A stretch of 64,000 bases of DNA, taken from positions 5,181,501 through 5,245,500 of the forward strand of contig NZ_AP019365.1 in assembly GCF_033095865.1 (NCBI RefSeq), in the 5' to 3' direction. Below are positions 25,777 to 33,982 of this stretch, piece after piece. The stretch is from Pseudomonas sp. KU43P. GTDB taxonomy: Bacteria > Pseudomonadota > Gammaproteobacteria > Pseudomonadales > Pseudomonadaceae. The notes beneath the pieces are model-generated. The model was not told where the DNA came from. It did no database searches and worked only from the letters and a program-made list of their open reading frames with translations. How positions within the stretch are numbered: the first letter of the stretch is position 1; every line of letters starts with the position of its first letter. The position numbers and the translations under genes were made by a program.

Positions 25777-28305
25777 TCAGGTACCCCGTGGCTTGGCCCG
25801 CGCCGTGGCTTCGGCCACCAGCGGGTCATCAGGCCAATAGTGCTTGGGGTAACGGCCTTTCAAATCCTTCTTCACTTCGGCATAGGTCGTGCGCCAGAAA
25901 TTGGCCAGGTCCTGAGTGACCTGCACCGGCCGGCGCGCTGGTGAAAGTAGGTGCAACTTGACCTGCTGGCGGCCCTGGGCAATGCGTGGCGTGTCGGCCA
26001 AGCCGAACAATTCCTGCAGGCGCACCGCAAGAATCGGCGGGTGTTCACTGTAGTCGAGGCGAATGTTCGAACCCGACGGTACGGCCAGGTGCGCCGGCGC
26101 CCATTCGTCCAGGCGCTGAGGAAGCGGCCAAGGCAGCAGGTTGCGCAAGATCGACGAAAGGTCCAGGGCCGCGAAGTGGCTCAGGCGTGAGACCTTGCCC
26201 AAGTAAGGTTGCAGCCAGTCCTCCAGCGTCGCGAGCAGGGCTTCGTTACTCAGGTCCGGCCATTCGCTCTGGCCCCCACCTGCCAAATCCAGCTGACGCA
26301 GCAGCGCCACCCGTGCCTGCCACTGACGCAGCTCGGGCGTCCAGGTCAGCAGGTTCAAGCCTTTGCGCCGCACCAGAGCAAGCAATGCCCTGGCACGCGC
26401 TTCATCATCCAGCCCAGGCAACGGCTCGCGGCTGAGCACCAGTTCGCCGACCTTGCGTTGACGCTCGGCACGCAGCACCTGTTCGCGTTCGTCCCAATCG
26501 AGAATGTCGAGGCGCTCGACCTGTTCGGCCAGAACGTTTTCAAGTAGCGACGGATCGAACTCGGCGGCCAGGTAGATGCGTTCCTCCCGCTGGCCCTGGC
26601 GGCTACCAAGGTCGGCAATCACCAGCCAGGGGCATTTCATCAACGCGTCGGCCTCGGCGAACACCGCCGCACGGCCATTGGCCAGTCGATACTCCGCCCC
26701 ACCCTCGCGTCGCTGCTGAGCAACCCGGTCGGGGTAGGCCAGCGCCAGCAAGGCACCGAGCCAGCGCGGGTGATCGGGGTCGCTGACCGCGGCACCGGCC
26801 TTGCCGCGCAGCAGCTCCAGGTACTGGCGGGCCAACTGTCGGGCGCGCTGCACACCGCCCTGCCCACCACGGGCGGCTTTGCTCTCGCCGCTGACCAACG
26901 CCAAACGGCTGTGCAGGTCGGCCCCGCCGCCACGCTGGATATCGCGCTCCCCCAACAGGGCGGCCACATCGCAGGCCATGGTCGCCAGGCCCAGGTCTTG
27001 GCCACGCAACAGTAAATGGGCGATTCGCGGATGGGCCGGTAATTCGGCCATTGCCTGGCCATGTTCGCTGAGGTTGTCGCGGCTGCCCGCCTTGAATGCC
27101 CCCAGGCGTGCCAGCAACTCCTGAGCCTGGGAAAACGCCGCAGCGGGCGGTTGGTCGAGCCAGCGCAATTGATCGGGCATGACACCCCAGCGGGCCAGTT
27201 GCAAGGCCAGGCCGGCAAGGTCGGCCTGGAGGATTTCGGCGCTGCCATGGGCTGCCAGTTGTTCGTGCTGGGCTTCGGACCACAAGCGATAGCACACGCC
27301 TGGCTGCAGCCGCCCCGCACGGCCGGCGCGCTGAGTGGCGCTGGCGCGGGAGATGCGCTGGGTGTCCAGGCGCGTCATGCCGCTGCCGGGGTCGAAACGC
27401 GGCACCCGAGCGAGGCCTGCGTCGATCACCACCCGCACGCCTTCGATGGTCAGGCTGGTTTCGGCAATGTTGGTGGCCAGCACCACCTTGCGCAGGCCTT
27501 CGGGCGCCGGGTCGATGGCAGCGCGCTGGGCACTGAGGTCGAGTTCACCGTGCAATGGGCAGAGCAAGATATCTGGGCGCTCGCCCAGCGCTTCCTGCAG
27601 GCTCTGATGAACCCTGCGGATTTCCGCCTGGCCGGGCAGGAAAACCAGCACGCTGCCGGCCTGATCGGCCAATGCTTGAAGCACGCAATCCAGCACCCGC
27701 GGCTCAATGAACTCACCCGGCTGGAACGGCCTGCTCCACTGGATATCCACCGGGTACATGCGCCCTTCGCTGCTGACCACCGGCGCATCGTCGAGCAGCC
27801 GCGACAGACGCTCGCCTTCCAGGGTCGCGGACATCAACAGGATCTTCAGCGGCGGATCATCACGCAGCAGCTCGCGGCCGTTCAGGCTCAGCGCCAGGGC
27901 CAGGTCGGCATCGAGGCTGCGTTCGTGGTATTCGTCGAAGATCAACAACCCGACCCCTTCCAGCGCCGGGTCCGCCTGCAGGCGGCGGGTAAGGATGCCT
28001 TCGGTGACCACTTCGATACGCGTCTTCGGGCCTACCTTGCTGTCCAGGCGGATGCGGTAACCCACGGTTTCACCGACCTTTTCCCCAAGCTCGCTGGCCA
28101 GCCGCTCGGCCGCCGCCCGCGCCGCGAGGCGCCGTGGTTCGAGCATGAGAATGCTCTGCCCGGCCAGCCACGGCTCGTTCAGCAGCGCCAGCGGCACGCG
28201 GGTTGTCTTGCCGGCACCGGGCGGTGCCTCGAGTACGGCTTCATCGCGGTTTTGCAGGGCCAGGCGCAAGGCGGGCAAGGCGGCATCAATGGGTAATGAA
28301 ATCAT
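25777..28305 (-). CDS. hrpB: ATP-dependent helicase HrpB
   Basis: A DEAH-box (DExH) RNA helicase of 842 residues, matching the usual HrpB length. Walker A is EAPPGAGKTTRVPLALL (about 27-43), the DExH box is LLIFDEYHERSLDADL, motif III is LLMSATLEG, and motif VI is SATQRAGRAGRLQPGVCYRL. The HA2/OB region and the HrpB-specific C-terminal domain follow (LPWPLPQRLDEWAPAHL; VKKDLKGRYPKHYWPDDP). It is a cytoplasmic protein of uncertain RNA target. It is monocistronic, and the divergent lipoprotein gene starts 116 bases away. Confidence 0.95.
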   Translation of the reverse strand: MISLPIDAALPALRLALQNRDEAVLEAPPGAGKTTRVPLALLNEPWLAGQSILMLEPRRLAARAAAERLASELGEKVGETVGYRIRLDSKVGPKTRIEVVTEGILTRRLQADPALEGVGLLIFDEYHERSLDADLALALSLNGRELLRDDPPLKILLMSATLEGERLSRLLDDAPVVSSEGRMYPVDIQWSRPFQPGEFIEPRVLDCVLQALADQAGSVLVFLPGQAEIRRVHQSLQEALGERPDILLCPLHGELDLSAQRAAIDPAPEGLRKVVLATNIAETSLTIEGVRVVIDAGLARVPRFDPGSGMTRLDTQRISRASATQRAGRAGRLQPGVCYRLWSEAQHEQLAAHGSAEILQADLAGLALQLARWGVMPDQLRWLDQPPAAAFSQAQELLARLGAFKAGSRDNLSEHGQAMAELPAHPRIAHLLLRGQDLGLATMACDVAALLGERDIQRGGGADLHSRLALVSGESKAARGGQGGVQRARQLARQYLELLRGKAGAAVSDPDHPRWLGALLALAYPDRVAQQRREGGAEYRLANGRAAVFAEADALMKCPWLVIADLGSRQGQREERIYLAAEFDPSLLENVLAEQVERLDILDWDEREQVLRAERQRKVGELVLSREPLPGLDDEARARALLALVRRKGLNLLTWTPELRQWQARVALLRQLDLAGGGQSEWPDLSNEALLATLEDWLQPYLGKVSRLSHFAALDLSSILRNLLPWPLPQRLDEWAPAHLAVPSGSNIRLDYSEHPPILAVRLQELFGLADTPRIAQGRQQVKLHLLSPARRPVQVTQDLANFWRTTYAEVKKDLKGRYPKHYWPDDPLVAEATARAKPRGT

Positions 28306-28421
28306 GGTGGTCCTCGAACAGTCTCGCGAGTATAACGGCGAACCCAGCCTGCTCTATCATGGTCTTAGCATCAGGTGCTGGCGCTTCGCTTGCCCTGCTG
28401 ATTACCCTTTCGGAGATTTAC

Positions 28422-28841
28422 ATGCGCATCCCATCCCGCGTCATTGGTGGCGCCCTGATCGCCACACTGCTGACTCAGCTGACGGCCTGTGGCACGATTT
28501 TCTACCCAGATCGCCGTGGCCAGATCGGCGGCAAGATCGACCCTGTGGTTGCCGCGATGGATGCAATCGGCATCCTGTTCTACGTGATCCCCGGCCTGAT
28601 CGCCTTCGGCATCGACTTTGCCACGGGTGCCATCTATTACCCAGGCGGGCACACCGCTCAGGTCGACCCGGCAAAACTTCGTGATGCTGTAAGCCCGGAT
28701 GGCAAGGTCGACAACCTCAAGCTGCAGGCCATTCTCGAAAGCGAGCTGGGCCAGCGCCTGCCACTGGATGACCCGCGGCTGATCCAGCACCGCGGCAGCG
28801 TCGAGCAACTGGCGACTTTGGGCCTGGTACCGGCAGCCTGA
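28422..28841 (+). CDS. YceK/YidQ-like lipoprotein
   Basis: A 139-residue lipoprotein. The signal is MRIPSRVIGGALIATLLTQ with lipobox LTAC (Cys at residue 23). The start has GGAG six bases upstream. The mature part begins GTIFYPDRRGQIGGKIDPV, followed by a hydrophobic stretch AIGILFYVIPGLIAFGIDFA, the hallmark of the YceK/YidQ family of outer- or inner-membrane lipoproteins. The function is unknown. It is 25 bases upstream of fieF and may be cotranscribed. Confidence 0.85.
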   Translation: MRIPSRVIGGALIATLLTQLTACGTIFYPDRRGQIGGKIDPVVAAMDAIGILFYVIPGLIAFGIDFATGAIYYPGGHTAQVDPAKLRDAVSPDGKVDNLKLQAILESELGQRLPLDDPRLIQHRGSVEQLATLGLVPAA

Positions 28842-28866
28842 ACCGCACAAGGATATCCGCCACGGC

Positions 28867-29736
28867 ATGACCACCTCGGCCGAACACCAACGCCTGCTAC
28901 GCCTGGCCACCCGCGCATCGTTGGCAGTGGCCAGCATCCTGGTGCTGAGCAAAGCCGTGGCCTGGTGGCTGAGCGGCTCGGTCAGCCTGCTGGCGGGCCT
29001 GACCGACTCGGCCCTGGATGCTGTGGCTTCGTTCCTTAACCTGCTGGCCGTGCACTACGCGCTGCGCCCGGCCGATGACGACCATCGCTTCGGCCATGGC
29101 AAGGCCGAGGCCCTGGCGGGCATGGCTCAGGCCCTGTTCATCGGCGTGAGTGCGGTACTGATCGGCGTGCAGGCTTACGAGCGCCTGCAGGCGCCACAGC
29201 CACTGGGCGACACGGCCATTGGCATCAGCGTGATGCTGCTCTCGCTGGCACTGACCCTCGCCCTGCTGGCCTTGCAACGCAAGGTTATTCGCGCAACCGG
29301 CTCGACTGCGGTACGTGCCGATTCTCTGCACTATCGCTCCGACCTGCTGCTCAACAGCAGCATCCTGCTGGCCCTGCTGCTGGCACGCTTTGGCTGGCCC
29401 CAGCTCGATGCGCTATTCGGCCTGGGCATTGCCCTGTACATCCTGTGGAGTGCGCTGCAGATAGCGCGAGAAAGCACGGCCATCCTGATGGACAAAGAAC
29501 TGCCGGGCGACATCGGCGAAGGCATGCAGGAACTGGTGCTGGCCATTCCCGGGGTCAAGGGCGTGCATGACCTGCGCACCCGGGTATCGGGCAACCAGTG
29601 GTTCGTGCAGTTGCACCTGGAGCTGCCTGGGCAGTTGCCACTGCATGACGCACATGCCCTGTGCGTCGAGGCCTCGCAGGTCATCCGCCAACGTTATCCG
29701 AAGGCGGATGTGATGGTGCATGCCGACCCTGTGTGA
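28867..29736 (+). CDS. fieF: Cation diffusion facilitator FieF/YiiP-type
   Basis: A 289-residue Zn(II)/Fe(II):proton antiporter of the CDF family, inner membrane. Six TM segments and a cytoplasmic C-terminal metal-binding domain are present. The transport site is DxxxD in TM2 (GLTDSALDAVASF, D47 and D51) and HxxxD in TM5 (SLHYRSDLLLNS). The loop site DDDHRFGHGKAEALAGMAQ is also present. The C-terminal part (PGVKGVHDLRTRVSGNQWFV) carries the dimer-domain histidine/aspartate sites. The physiological metal is not certain. Confidence 0.92.
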   Translation: MTTSAEHQRLLRLATRASLAVASILVLSKAVAWWLSGSVSLLAGLTDSALDAVASFLNLLAVHYALRPADDDHRFGHGKAEALAGMAQALFIGVSAVLIGVQAYERLQAPQPLGDTAIGISVMLLSLALTLALLALQRKVIRATGSTAVRADSLHYRSDLLLNSSILLALLLARFGWPQLDALFGLGIALYILWSALQIARESTAILMDKELPGDIGEGMQELVLAIPGVKGVHDLRTRVSGNQWFVQLHLELPGQLPLHDAHALCVEASQVIRQRYPKADVMVHADPV

Positions 29737-29739
29737 CCC

Positions 29740-30588
29740 TCAGTTGATGCTGTAGCCGCGCCCACTGAAGCAGGCGCCCAGAGCCCGCCGATAGGTATCG
29801 GCAATGTTGCCCGGTGGCGCATAGGTCGCGGTCGCCGGGTCGAAGCCCGACTGGCTTACCGCCCAGCGGTGGCACTGGTAGCGGTCCTGTTCCTGCTGCT
29901 CCTGCCCCTGGCCGTACATCGGATAGGCCACCACATCATAGGCATTGCCTGCGGGTGCCACGGCCACGGGTGCCGGCGCGACGGCGGGTGGGTTGACCAC
30001 GACGTATTCCTGAGTGCTGGCCAGGTACTGGTAGTAGGTATCGGCCACCAGGAAGAACAGCGCCCCACCGACCCACACCTCACGCGCATAGGGCGGCAGA
30101 TAACCAACCCGCACACCATGGGGTGGCGACACCACGATGTAGCTGCTGCCATGCGGCCGATACCAGTAACCGCCTGAGTAGAAGTAGTCCTGGCCGCGGT
30201 ACGGGACCTTCCAGTACTGGTCGGGGAAATGATCAACGGTATGACCGGGGCGGTATTGCGGCCCAGGCCCCCAGCCATTGCCGTGACCGTCCGGGCGGCC
30301 TTGCCAATCGCCGCCCGGCCGTTGCCCTGGGCCGCCAGCCTCCCAGTGACGGTTGTCGCCATCGCGCCGCGGGATGTCCTGGTAATAGCCCTGCCGCGCA
30401 GGTTGGGTCTGGCGTACTTCGTCACGCGAGTTGAGGGGCGAACTACCCATGGCGCCGCCATTGGGGTCTTGAGGGCCATTGCCGGAGTGCCCGCCATGCC
30501 CCTCGTTCGGCCCTTGGGCCAAAGCCCCGAGGCTGATGCTCAAACTCAGCAAACCAACACCTGCCAACTGCCAGATGCGCGACTTCAT
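29740..30588 (-). CDS. DUF6515-like exported protein
   Basis: A 282-residue secreted or periplasmic protein, starting at 30588 (MKSRIWQLAGVGLLSLSISL), with GAGGAA upstream and signal peptidase cleavage probably after LGALA. The N-terminal third is a Gly/Pro/Gln-rich linker. The centre has the YRGQDYFYSGGYWYRPHGSS and VSPPHGVRVGYLPPYARE motifs of the DUF6515 family. The C-terminus (YQCHRWAVSQSGFDP...YRRALGACFSGRGYSIN) has the CxxWA...C pattern. The role is unknown, and envelope association is likely. Convergent with fieF. Confidence 0.8.
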   Translation of the reverse strand: MKSRIWQLAGVGLLSLSISLGALAQGPNEGHGGHSGNGPQDPNGGAMGSSPLNSRDEVRQTQPARQGYYQDIPRRDGDNRHWEAGGPGQRPGGDWQGRPDGHGNGWGPGPQYRPGHTVDHFPDQYWKVPYRGQDYFYSGGYWYRPHGSSYIVVSPPHGVRVGYLPPYAREVWVGGALFFLVADTYYQYLASTQEYVVVNPPAVAPAPVAVAPAGNAYDVVAYPMYGQGQEQQEQDRYQCHRWAVSQSGFDPATATYAPPGNIADTYRRALGACFSGRGYSIN

Positions 30589-30663
30589 GTTGTTCCTCGC
30601 GGTAAAGAAAACGGCACGCTGCCAGTCTACCGCGCCCGTGATGCACCGGCAGGTGAAATCGCG

Positions 30664-30697
30664 GACATGAAAAAAGGGAGGCCGCTGGGCCTCCCTT
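30664..30697 (-). terminator. Orphan intrinsic terminator
   Basis: An 11-bp perfect stem AAAGGGAGGCC / GGCCTCCCTTT (30672-30682, 30687-30697) with a 4-base loop, followed on the minus strand by an unbroken T tract. The U-tract shows it works for minus-strand transcripts. Confidence 0.85.
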
Positions 30698-30930
30698 TGG
30701 GAATTGTCGTCCGTGCTCGGCACTTGTGGCGCCGGCTCACCTCACGCCGTCTTCTGAACGGTGTGTAGCCCGGGGGCCTGGCAGCTCCTGTTGGAGCGCT
30801 GGCCGCGACCGCCCGCCTAGGGCGCGTCGCCGTGGACTGATGTCCGGGCAGTGATTCTGGGGTTAACTTTACAGAAGCAGCGGCGACAGAGGATTGCGAA
30901 GATTGCTCAGATAAATAGCACTTGCGCAAT
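30664..30930 (-). ncRNA. Candidate small RNA or leader transcript (5' end unknown)
   Basis: On the minus strand the region ends at a classical intrinsic terminator, but no ORF precedes it and the next gene (DUF6515) starts only 80 bases beyond. The transcript upstream would be structured: GCTCC-AACA-GGAGC, CGGC...GCCG and GTGC-CGA-GCAC hairpins are visible. It could be an independent sRNA or a terminated leader of the DUF6515 gene. The 5' limit given is a guess, and no known RNA family was recognised. Confidence 0.3.
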
Positions 30931-30951
30931 TTTTAACCCTGGATCGATAAT
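30922..30951 (+). promoter_or_regulatory. Sigma-70 promoter of the Lrp-family gene
   Basis: TTGCGC (30922-30927) and GATAAT (30946-30951), 18 bases apart, lie 33 bases before the ATG at 30984. The surroundings are AT-rich. Confidence 0.5.
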
Positions 30952-30983
30952 TCACAGCAATCCGAACAGAAAAGGCCTTTTCC

Positions 30984-31460
30984 ATGAGCAAGCTTGACCG
31001 CTACGACCTGAGCATCCTCGCCGAATTGCAACGCGACGCCCGCATCTCCAACCAGGAGCTGGCCGAGCGCATCGGCCTGTCGCCTTCGCCATGCTCGCGT
31101 CGGGTCAAGCAACTGGAAGACGACGGCTACATTTCGCGCCAGGTGGCCCTGCTCGACCGTAAGAAGTTGGGCCTGAGCCTGACCGCCTACGTGTTGATCG
31201 GCATGGACCGCCACACCCCCGAGCGCTTCGAAACTTTCGAGGCCGCCATCCGCAACCTGCCGCAGGTGCTCGAATGCAGCCTGGTCACCGGCATGGATGC
31301 CGACTACCAGCTCAAGGTGGTGGTACCGGACATGGATCACTACCAGAAATTGCTACTAGGCAGCCTGACCCGGATCGAAGGCGTCACCAGCGTGCGTTCG
31401 AGCTTCGTGCTCAACCAGGTGCTGGCGAGCACCGAGCTACCTTTGACCCACCTTCGTTAA
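30984..31460 (+). CDS. Lrp/AsnC-family transcriptional regulator
   Basis: A 158-residue regulator. The N-terminal helix-turn-helix spans ILAELQRDARISNQELAERI with SPSPCSRRVKQLEDDGYIS. The C-terminal RAM/ACT-like domain spans YVLIGMDRHTPERFETFEAA...VLECSLVTGMDADYQLKVVV. The size and layout match Lrp-type feast/famine regulators that sense amino acids as dimers and octamers. No amino-acid metabolic gene is adjacent, so the regulon is unclear. A good sigma-70 promoter is visible upstream. Confidence 0.92.
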   Translation: MSKLDRYDLSILAELQRDARISNQELAERIGLSPSPCSRRVKQLEDDGYISRQVALLDRKKLGLSLTAYVLIGMDRHTPERFETFEAAIRNLPQVLECSLVTGMDADYQLKVVVPDMDHYQKLLLGSLTRIEGVTSVRSSFVLNQVLASTELPLTHLR

Positions 31461-31514
31461 TCGCGGCCGCTGGCCGGCGTATAATCGGCTGCTTAGCCTG
31501 CCTGGAGAACACAG

Positions 31515-31718
31515 ATGGATCCCGCCGTATTCGAAGAGTGGATGATGATCATCCTGGTGACCGTATTGATCGGTTTCATGGGCTTCATCGTCTGGGACCT
31601 GGCAAAGAAGTCCAAGGCAGGGCGCTTTGGCACGATGATCCTGTTCTTCGTGCTGGGCCTGGGGGTGCTGGCCTTTATCATCAAGAGCGTGGTGGTGGGG
31701 TTTCTGGAAGGGGTCTAG
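31515..31718 (+). CDS. DUF2788 small membrane protein
   Basis: A 67-residue protein with two hydrophobic segments (MMIILVTVLIGFMGFIVWDL and MILFFVLGLGVLAFIIKSVV) joined by a short basic loop KKSKAGRFG. This matches the DUF2788 family common in pseudomonads. Its role is unknown. GGAG stands nine bases before the start, 54 bases after the Lrp-family gene, so cotranscription is possible. Confidence 0.85.
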   Translation: MDPAVFEEWMMIILVTVLIGFMGFIVWDLAKKSKAGRFGTMILFFVLGLGVLAFIIKSVVVGFLEGV

Positions 31719-31728
31719 CGGTTTCGCG

Positions 31729-31760
31729 GGCCTCATCGCAGGTTTGCCGGCGATGAGGCC
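31729..31760. terminator. Bidirectional hairpin terminator (GGCCTCATCGC type)
   Basis: GGCCTCATCGC (31729-31739) pairs with GCGATGAGGCC (31750-31760) between the convergent DUF2788 and rluE genes. The same arm sequence recurs at 40.75 and 57.87 kb. Confidence 0.8.
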
Positions 31761-31768
31761 AACAAGGC

Positions 31769-32398
31769 CTAAAGCCGCGCCGGCACCTCGCGCCAACACC
31801 CCTGCTCCAGCCCATCCAGCGCCCAATCGCCAATACGTACCCGCACCAGGCGCAAGGTTGGCAACCCCACCGCCGCAGTCATGCGCCGCACTTGGCGGTT
31901 ACGCCCCTCGCGAATCACCAGCTCCAGCCAACTGGTCGGCACGCTCTTGCGAAACCGCACCGGCGGGTTGCGTGGCCACAGCGCCGGCTCGTCGAGGCGC
32001 CGAGCTTCGGCCGGCAAGGTCGGCCCGTCATTGAGCACCACCCCTTCGCGCAACTGCTTGAGCTGCTCATCGCTCGGTTCCCCTTCCACCTGTACCCAGT
32101 AGGTCTTGGCCAGCTTGTGCTTGGGGTCGGCAATGCGCGCCTGCAATTGGCCGTCATTGGTCAGCAACAACAAACCTTCGCTGTCGCGGTCCAGCCGCCC
32201 GGCCGGGTAGATGCCTGGGATATCGATGTAATCCTTGAGCGTCGCCCGCCCTTCTCCGTCGCTGAACTGGGTGAGCACATCGAACGGCTTGTTGAACAGG
32301 ATCAAGCGTGGCTCGGCCGGTGGTGCCTTGGGCTGGCGACGGGGGCCGGCAGGCCGCGCCTGAGGGCGGCGCGGCTTGGAACGGGGTGGCAGTGGCAT
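31769..32398 (-). CDS. rluE: 23S rRNA pseudouridine synthase RluE
   Basis: A 209-residue pseudouridine synthase of the RsuA family, lacking the S4 domain as RluE does. A basic N-terminal tail ([18 protein letters not shown]) precedes [20 protein letters not shown]. The catalytic motif is [17 protein letters not shown], with the nucleophile Asp in GRLDRD. The C-terminal [20 protein letters not shown] motif fits. It modifies U2457-type positions of 23S rRNA. It lies six bases downstream of amn, in an operon. Confidence 0.9.
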   Translation of the reverse strand: MPLPPRSKPRRPQARPAGPRRQPKAPPAEPRLILFNKPFDVLTQFSDGEGRATLKDYIDIPGIYPAGRLDRDSEGLLLLTNDGQLQARIADPKHKLAKTYWVQVEGEPSDEQLKQLREGVVLNDGPTLPAEARRLDEPALWPRNPPVRFRKSVPTSWLELVIREGRNRQVRRMTAAVGLPTLRLVRVRIGDWALDGLEQGCWREVPARL

Positions 32399-32404
32399 GG
32401 ATCC

Positions 32405-33868
32405 TCAGCGGAACGGCGGCTCATCGAAGCTGCGCAGTTTACGCGAGTGCAGCGAGTTGAGCTCGGTGCGCAGCAGATCGAGGGCCGCGATGCCGATCTT
32501 CAGGTGCTGGCTGACGGCGCGGTTGTAGAAGGCATTGGCCGAACCGGGCAGCTTGATTTCACTGTGCAGTGGCTTGTCCGATACACACAGCAAAGTGCCG
32601 TAAGGCACCCGCAGACGGTAGCCCTGAGCGGCGATGGTGCCGCTTTCCATGTCCACTGCCACCGCGCGCGACAGGTTGATCAACGGCCGTTCCTGGGCCC
32701 AGCGCAGCTCCCAGTTGCGGTCATCGTAGGTCAGCACGGTGCCGGTGCGCAGGCGCTTCTTCAGCTCTTCGCCACGCTCGCCTGTGACTTGCGCGGCGGC
32801 TTCCTGCAGCGCCAGCTGGACTTCGGCCAGGGCCGGAATCGGGATGTTCGGTGGCACGACCCGGTCGAGGATGCCATCGCGGCGCATGTAGGCGTGGGCC
32901 AGCACGTAGTCGCCGATGGTCTGCGACTGACGCAGGCCGCCGCAGTGGCCGATCATCAGCCAGCAGTGCGGGCGCAGTACGGCCAGGTGGTCGGTGATGT
33001 TCTTGGCGTTGGACGGGCCGACACCAATGTTGACCAGGGTGATCCCGTCGCCATCGGCGGCGATCAGGTGATAGGCCGGCATCTGGTAGCGATGCCAGAC
33101 CACGCTGGCTACGAGGGCCTGCGCTTCACCATGGTCCATGCCCTTCTCGATCTCGACGTTGCCCGGCAGCACCATGCGCACGAAGCGTGGGTCTTCGCGC
33201 AGTTGCTCCAGGCCGTGGCTGATGAACTGGTCGACGTAGCGGTGGTAGTTGGTCAGCAGGATCCATGGCTGCATGTGGCGCCAGTCGCTGCCGGTGTAGT
33301 GCACCAGGCGGCGCAGGGAGAAGTCCACCCGAGCGGCGTCGAACAGCGCCAGCGGCAGGGTCTGGGCATTGCCCCAGTCGCACAGGCCGTCGGCGATATC
33401 GTCGGTGGCGGCGGACAGGTCGGTACTGGGGAACACCCGCGCCAGCTCTGCAGCTGTGATGCCACTGCCGGCCAGCTCATCGCCCTGGTCGACCACATAG
33501 GGGTACGGAATGTTCTGCTCGCTGACACCGACTTCCACGGTCACCGTGTAGTCGTGCATCAGTGGGCGCAGCTGTTCCAGCAGGTAGCTGCGAAACGCCG
33601 AAGGCTGGGTGACGGTAACGCTGTAGGTACCGGCAACCTGAACCTTGGCGTAGGCACGGGTGGTGGCAGCGACTTCGCCATGGCTGTAGTAGGTCAGGCG
33701 CAGGGCCGGGTAGCGATACAGGGCACGCTCGTCGGCGTCCGGCTCGGTGCGATCTTTCAGGTAACGCTTGAGGGCCTGGCTGAGGGCCCCGGTGGCCTGT
33801 TCATGCAGGGCCGACAGACGGTCGACGGCCTGTTCGGGTGTATCAACGACTACAAAAGCGTGGCTCAC
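32405..33868 (-). CDS. amn: AMP nucleosidase
   Basis: A 487-residue enzyme hydrolysing AMP to adenine and ribose 5-phosphate, for purine nucleotide balance. It starts with GTG (33868), with AGGAAG upstream. An N-terminal AMN-specific domain (RYPALRLTYYSHGEVAATTR) is followed by the nucleoside phosphorylase-like domain (GDGITLVNIGVGPSNAKNIT; CWLMIGHCGGLR; AVDMESGTIAAQGYRLRVPY). The length matches E. coli Amn (484). It is the first gene of an amn-rluE pair. A solitary REP copy lies upstream. Confidence 0.95.
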   Translation of the reverse strand: MSHAFVVVDTPEQAVDRLSALHEQATGALSQALKRYLKDRTEPDADERALYRYPALRLTYYSHGEVAATTRAYAKVQVAGTYSVTVTQPSAFRSYLLEQLRPLMHDYTVTVEVGVSEQNIPYPYVVDQGDELAGSGITAAELARVFPSTDLSAATDDIADGLCDWGNAQTLPLALFDAARVDFSLRRLVHYTGSDWRHMQPWILLTNYHRYVDQFISHGLEQLREDPRFVRMVLPGNVEIEKGMDHGEAQALVASVVWHRYQMPAYHLIAADGDGITLVNIGVGPSNAKNITDHLAVLRPHCWLMIGHCGGLRQSQTIGDYVLAHAYMRRDGILDRVVPPNIPIPALAEVQLALQEAAAQVTGERGEELKKRLRTGTVLTYDDRNWELRWAQERPLINLSRAVAVDMESGTIAAQGYRLRVPYGTLLCVSDKPLHSEIKLPGSANAFYNRAVSQHLKIGIAALDLLRTELNSLHSRKLRSFDEPPFR

Positions 33869-33946
33869 ACTGTGCTTCCTGTCTGGACATGCGTGTCAGC
33901 CATCTTGCCTGCGTTTCTTGGCAAATACATCCCCGGTAGTCGCGAT

Positions 33947-33980
33947 GGCCCCTTCGCCGGAAAGCCGGCTCCCACAGGCA
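33947..33980. repeat. Solitary REP element
   Basis: A single REP copy (TTCGCCGGAAAGCCGGCTCC then CACAGG) without an inverted partner, between amn and the acyl-CoA dehydrogenase gene. Confidence 0.8.
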
Positions 33981-33982
33981 CC

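Larger units (their letters stand above)
30589..30983. other. 395-base intergenic region with orphan terminator
   Basis: No coding potential is apparent. The region contains the minus-strand terminator at 30668-30697, a GC-rich region with several local hairpins (30720-30880), and the AT-rich lrp-type promoter region (30880-30983). See the ncRNA and promoter entries. Confidence 0.6.

Noticed and set aside
30627..30929. 100-codon minus-strand open frame in the DUF6515 upstream gap
   Set aside because: The frame runs through the orphan terminator stem and has a low-complexity Arg/Ala/Ser composition, so it is unlikely to be a gene.
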